This document shows, one piece after another, positions 5,714-6,918 of a DNA stretch of 6,918 nt. Position 1 is the stretch's first letter. The number at the start of each line of letters is the position of its first letter. Both the position numbers and the translations under genes were made by a program. Under the pieces are notes generated by a model. It was given only the letters and a program-made list of their open reading frames with translations. It ran no database searches and was not told the DNA's origin. The stretch comes from an uncultured Rickettsiales bacterium (GTDB lineage: Bacteria > Pseudomonadota > Alphaproteobacteria > Rickettsiales > Deianiraeaceae): NCBI GenBank assembly GCA_937906355.1, contig CALCWF010000093.1:1-6918 (forward strand), given 5' to 3'.

Positions 5714-6865
5714 ATGGTCGAAGAGAGAGAGAGAGTAGTTGGTAAACCAACACCATTAAAGAAGTTTTCAACTGAGGCAGAAGGACAACAAGATTTTTAC
5801 AACAAATTCAAAAATTATATTGAAGAGTTTAAAGATTTATCAGTTGATGAAATAATGGAAAAAGTTTGCATCTTATCAACAGACGGCACTTGGGATTGTA
5901 ATATATTGGAATTCAAATTAAATTTAACAGATATAAACAAAACACTTTTACAGACAATAAAGTATTTATCAAGATTTAGAATTGTAGGACACGAAATACC
6001 AAGAAATATAATTTTAATTGATCTAAATAAAGGTTTAGCATACTTATTTGATAGCAAAGATTATTTACAAGACATAGAAAAAGTTTATCTTGGAGGAGCA
6101 AGTAGTGATAATGAAGGGCACCTTTCAAATCGCGATTTGTTAGAGAGGATTTATTACAACTCTATCGAAGGAAGTGAAAGAATGGTGCAAGTTTTAAGAG
6201 GAGAAAACCTTACTGATGGTGAGCGATGGACAAAAATAAATATAGATGAAAGTTGTATTGTTGGTTGGGCAGAAAGATTTTATAGAGAAAATCCAAATGC
6301 AGATAAAGCAAGTTTTTTAGGTTCAAGAAATCAACTTTATTCAGCAACAGATGGAGAGATTTATCAACCAAATTATTTCAAAAATTACATAACCAATTTA
6401 GAGCAAGATGCACGAACTTCAATTGAAACTACTGCTTCGCCGTTCCAACTAAGCACTATTAATTCAATCGGTTCTTGTGGGTTAATTACCAATAAAACAA
6501 GTCAAATTATTAGAGTTGATATTCACCAAAGAGGTTGGGGAGAAAGAATTTATTCTGAATATCTTGGCGTTAATGAAACAAAAGAATTTTTTGTTGATAT
6601 TGATACTTGGAATGCTCAACAATCCAATGGTGATTATGGTTATGCTATTCTTTGTTATAATACCGCTCCTCAAGAAGCAGGTGGTTACATCGAGGTTTCT
6701 AAACCAGAATATGAATTTGAACTTAGAAATTTTACATCACATCTCGAGGATGGTGCTTGGCGAATTCATAAACCAGTTTACGATTCAACTTATGGAATTA
6801 AATTAAAAGTAGATTTAAGCGTTGAAAATCATAATATTCATTTCCAAAATCATTCTGCAATTTAA
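5714..6865 (+). CDS. Probable chimeric protein: restriction-enzyme-like nuclease front end fused to an unidentified C-terminal region
   Basis: No specific gene is recognised for this 383-residue ORF. Residues ~18-135 look like the nuclease-type N-terminal region I associate, from memory, with large type IIG-like methylase/nuclease proteins of gut bacteria. D61 followed by LEFK (65-68, Glu66 and Lys68) fits a PD-(D/E)xK active site, and QTIKYLSRFRI, IPRNIILIDLN and IEKVYLGGASSDNEG follow. Residues ~172-226 (WTKINIDESCIVGWAERFY, then FLG and GEIYQPNYFKNYI) resemble the linker that in such proteins leads to the methyltransferase. That methyltransferase (DPxxGxG, NPPY) is absent. From ~240 the sequence changes to a Gly/Asn/aromatic-rich, probably beta-rich region with no family I know. 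ATA encodes 10 of 20 isoleucines before residue 240 and 0 of 14 after it. The start has AAGGG (5704-5708) 5 nt upstream; ATG 5701 is in another frame and stops after 14 codons. Function is inferred, and the gene may be a remnant. Confidence 0.7.
   Translation: MVEERERVVGKPTPLKKFSTEAEGQQDFYNKFKNYIEEFKDLSVDEIMEKVCILSTDGTWDCNILEFKLNLTDINKTLLQTIKYLSRFRIVGHEIPRNIILIDLNKGLAYLFDSKDYLQDIEKVYLGGASSDNEGHLSNRDLLERIYYNSIEGSERMVQVLRGENLTDGERWTKINIDESCIVGWAERFYRENPNADKASFLGSRNQLYSATDGEIYQPNYFKNYITNLEQDARTSIETTASPFQLSTINSIGSCGLITNKTSQIIRVDIHQRGWGERIYSEYLGVNETKEFFVDIDTWNAQQSNGDYGYAILCYNTAPQEAGGYIEVSKPEYEFELRNFTSHLEDGAWRIHKPVYDSTYGIKLKVDLSVENHNIHFQNHSAI
5722..5735 (+). repeat. (AG)7 dinucleotide tract just inside the start codon
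   Basis: Seven AG units begin eight bases after the A of the ATG at 5714 and encode part of EERERV. Slippage by one unit would shift the reading frame, as in phase-variable restriction genes. Gain of one unit would put the upstream ATG at 5701 in frame with the rest of the gene. Seven units is short, so variability is only a possibility. Confidence 0.55.
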
Positions 6866-6918
6866 AAGCGACATATACTTTTGCACTCATTCCTGCTTGA
6901 AGAGTTTCTAGATTAAAA

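Noticed and set aside
6516..6806. A 96-codon plus-strand frame inside the chimeric gene
   Set aside because: It is an out-of-frame reading of AT-rich coding DNA. The main frame carries the continuous protein and the consistent codon pattern.
1..6918. CRISPR array, insertion sequence or integrase-type mobile element
   Set aside because: No regularly spaced repeats, transposase motifs or terminal inverted repeats with target duplications were seen at the edges of either acquired-looking segment.

Overview
The window reads as a chromosomal segment of an AT-rich bacterium, most likely a proteobacterium and perhaps a host-associated alphaproteobacterium. Three things point that way. EF-Tu is an ordinary bacterial type. 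An HflK-type SPFH membrane protein follows it. The valyl-tRNA synthetase fragment carries the GFDDNGLPTER block, which I associate with the archaeal-like ValRS of Rickettsia and relatives, not the GTDHAGIATQ block of E. coli. The lineage is an inference from protein features, not from a marker-gene comparison.

Layout from left to right. (1) 1-322, minus strand: 5' part of valS with a good sigma70-type promoter and a Shine-Dalgarno (SD) site. (2) 480-2509: a very AT-rich restriction-modification cassette. It pairs a GIY-YIG-type putative restriction endonuclease (plus) with an N6-adenine DNA methyltransferase (minus); the genes are tail to tail and their stop codons overlap by 4 bp. The methyltransferase begins with about 45 residues that look like the start of a C5-cytosine methyltransferase. 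(3) 2510-2809: a 300 bp control region between the divergent methyltransferase and tuf, holding candidate promoters and inverted repeats. (4) 2810-3997: complete tuf (EF-Tu) with no SD. (5) 3998-4185: spacer with the strongest SD in the window, sitting in front of short ORFs only; one of them overlaps the hflK start as ATGA. (6) 4186-5505: hflK, with an unusual acidic, cysteine-containing N-terminal tail and no hflC after it. (7) 5506-5713: AT-rich spacer. (8) 5714-6865: a probable chimeric gene. Its first ~225 residues look like the nuclease-bearing front end of a large type IIG-like restriction-methylation enzyme. The methyltransferase part is absent and is replaced by an unrelated-looking, probably beta-rich C-terminal region. 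An (AG)7 tract lies just inside its start.

Housekeeping genes (valS, tuf, hflK) are therefore interrupted by two acquired-looking restriction-related segments. The GIY-YIG nuclease and methyltransferase should act as a protective pair. The 5714-6865 gene is either a degraded restriction enzyme or a re-purposed nuclease fused to a new binding domain. The points most worth following are this chimera with its abrupt loss of ATA codons at the junction, the C5-like start on the N6 methyltransferase, and the GA/AG runs at the starts of both restriction-related genes.
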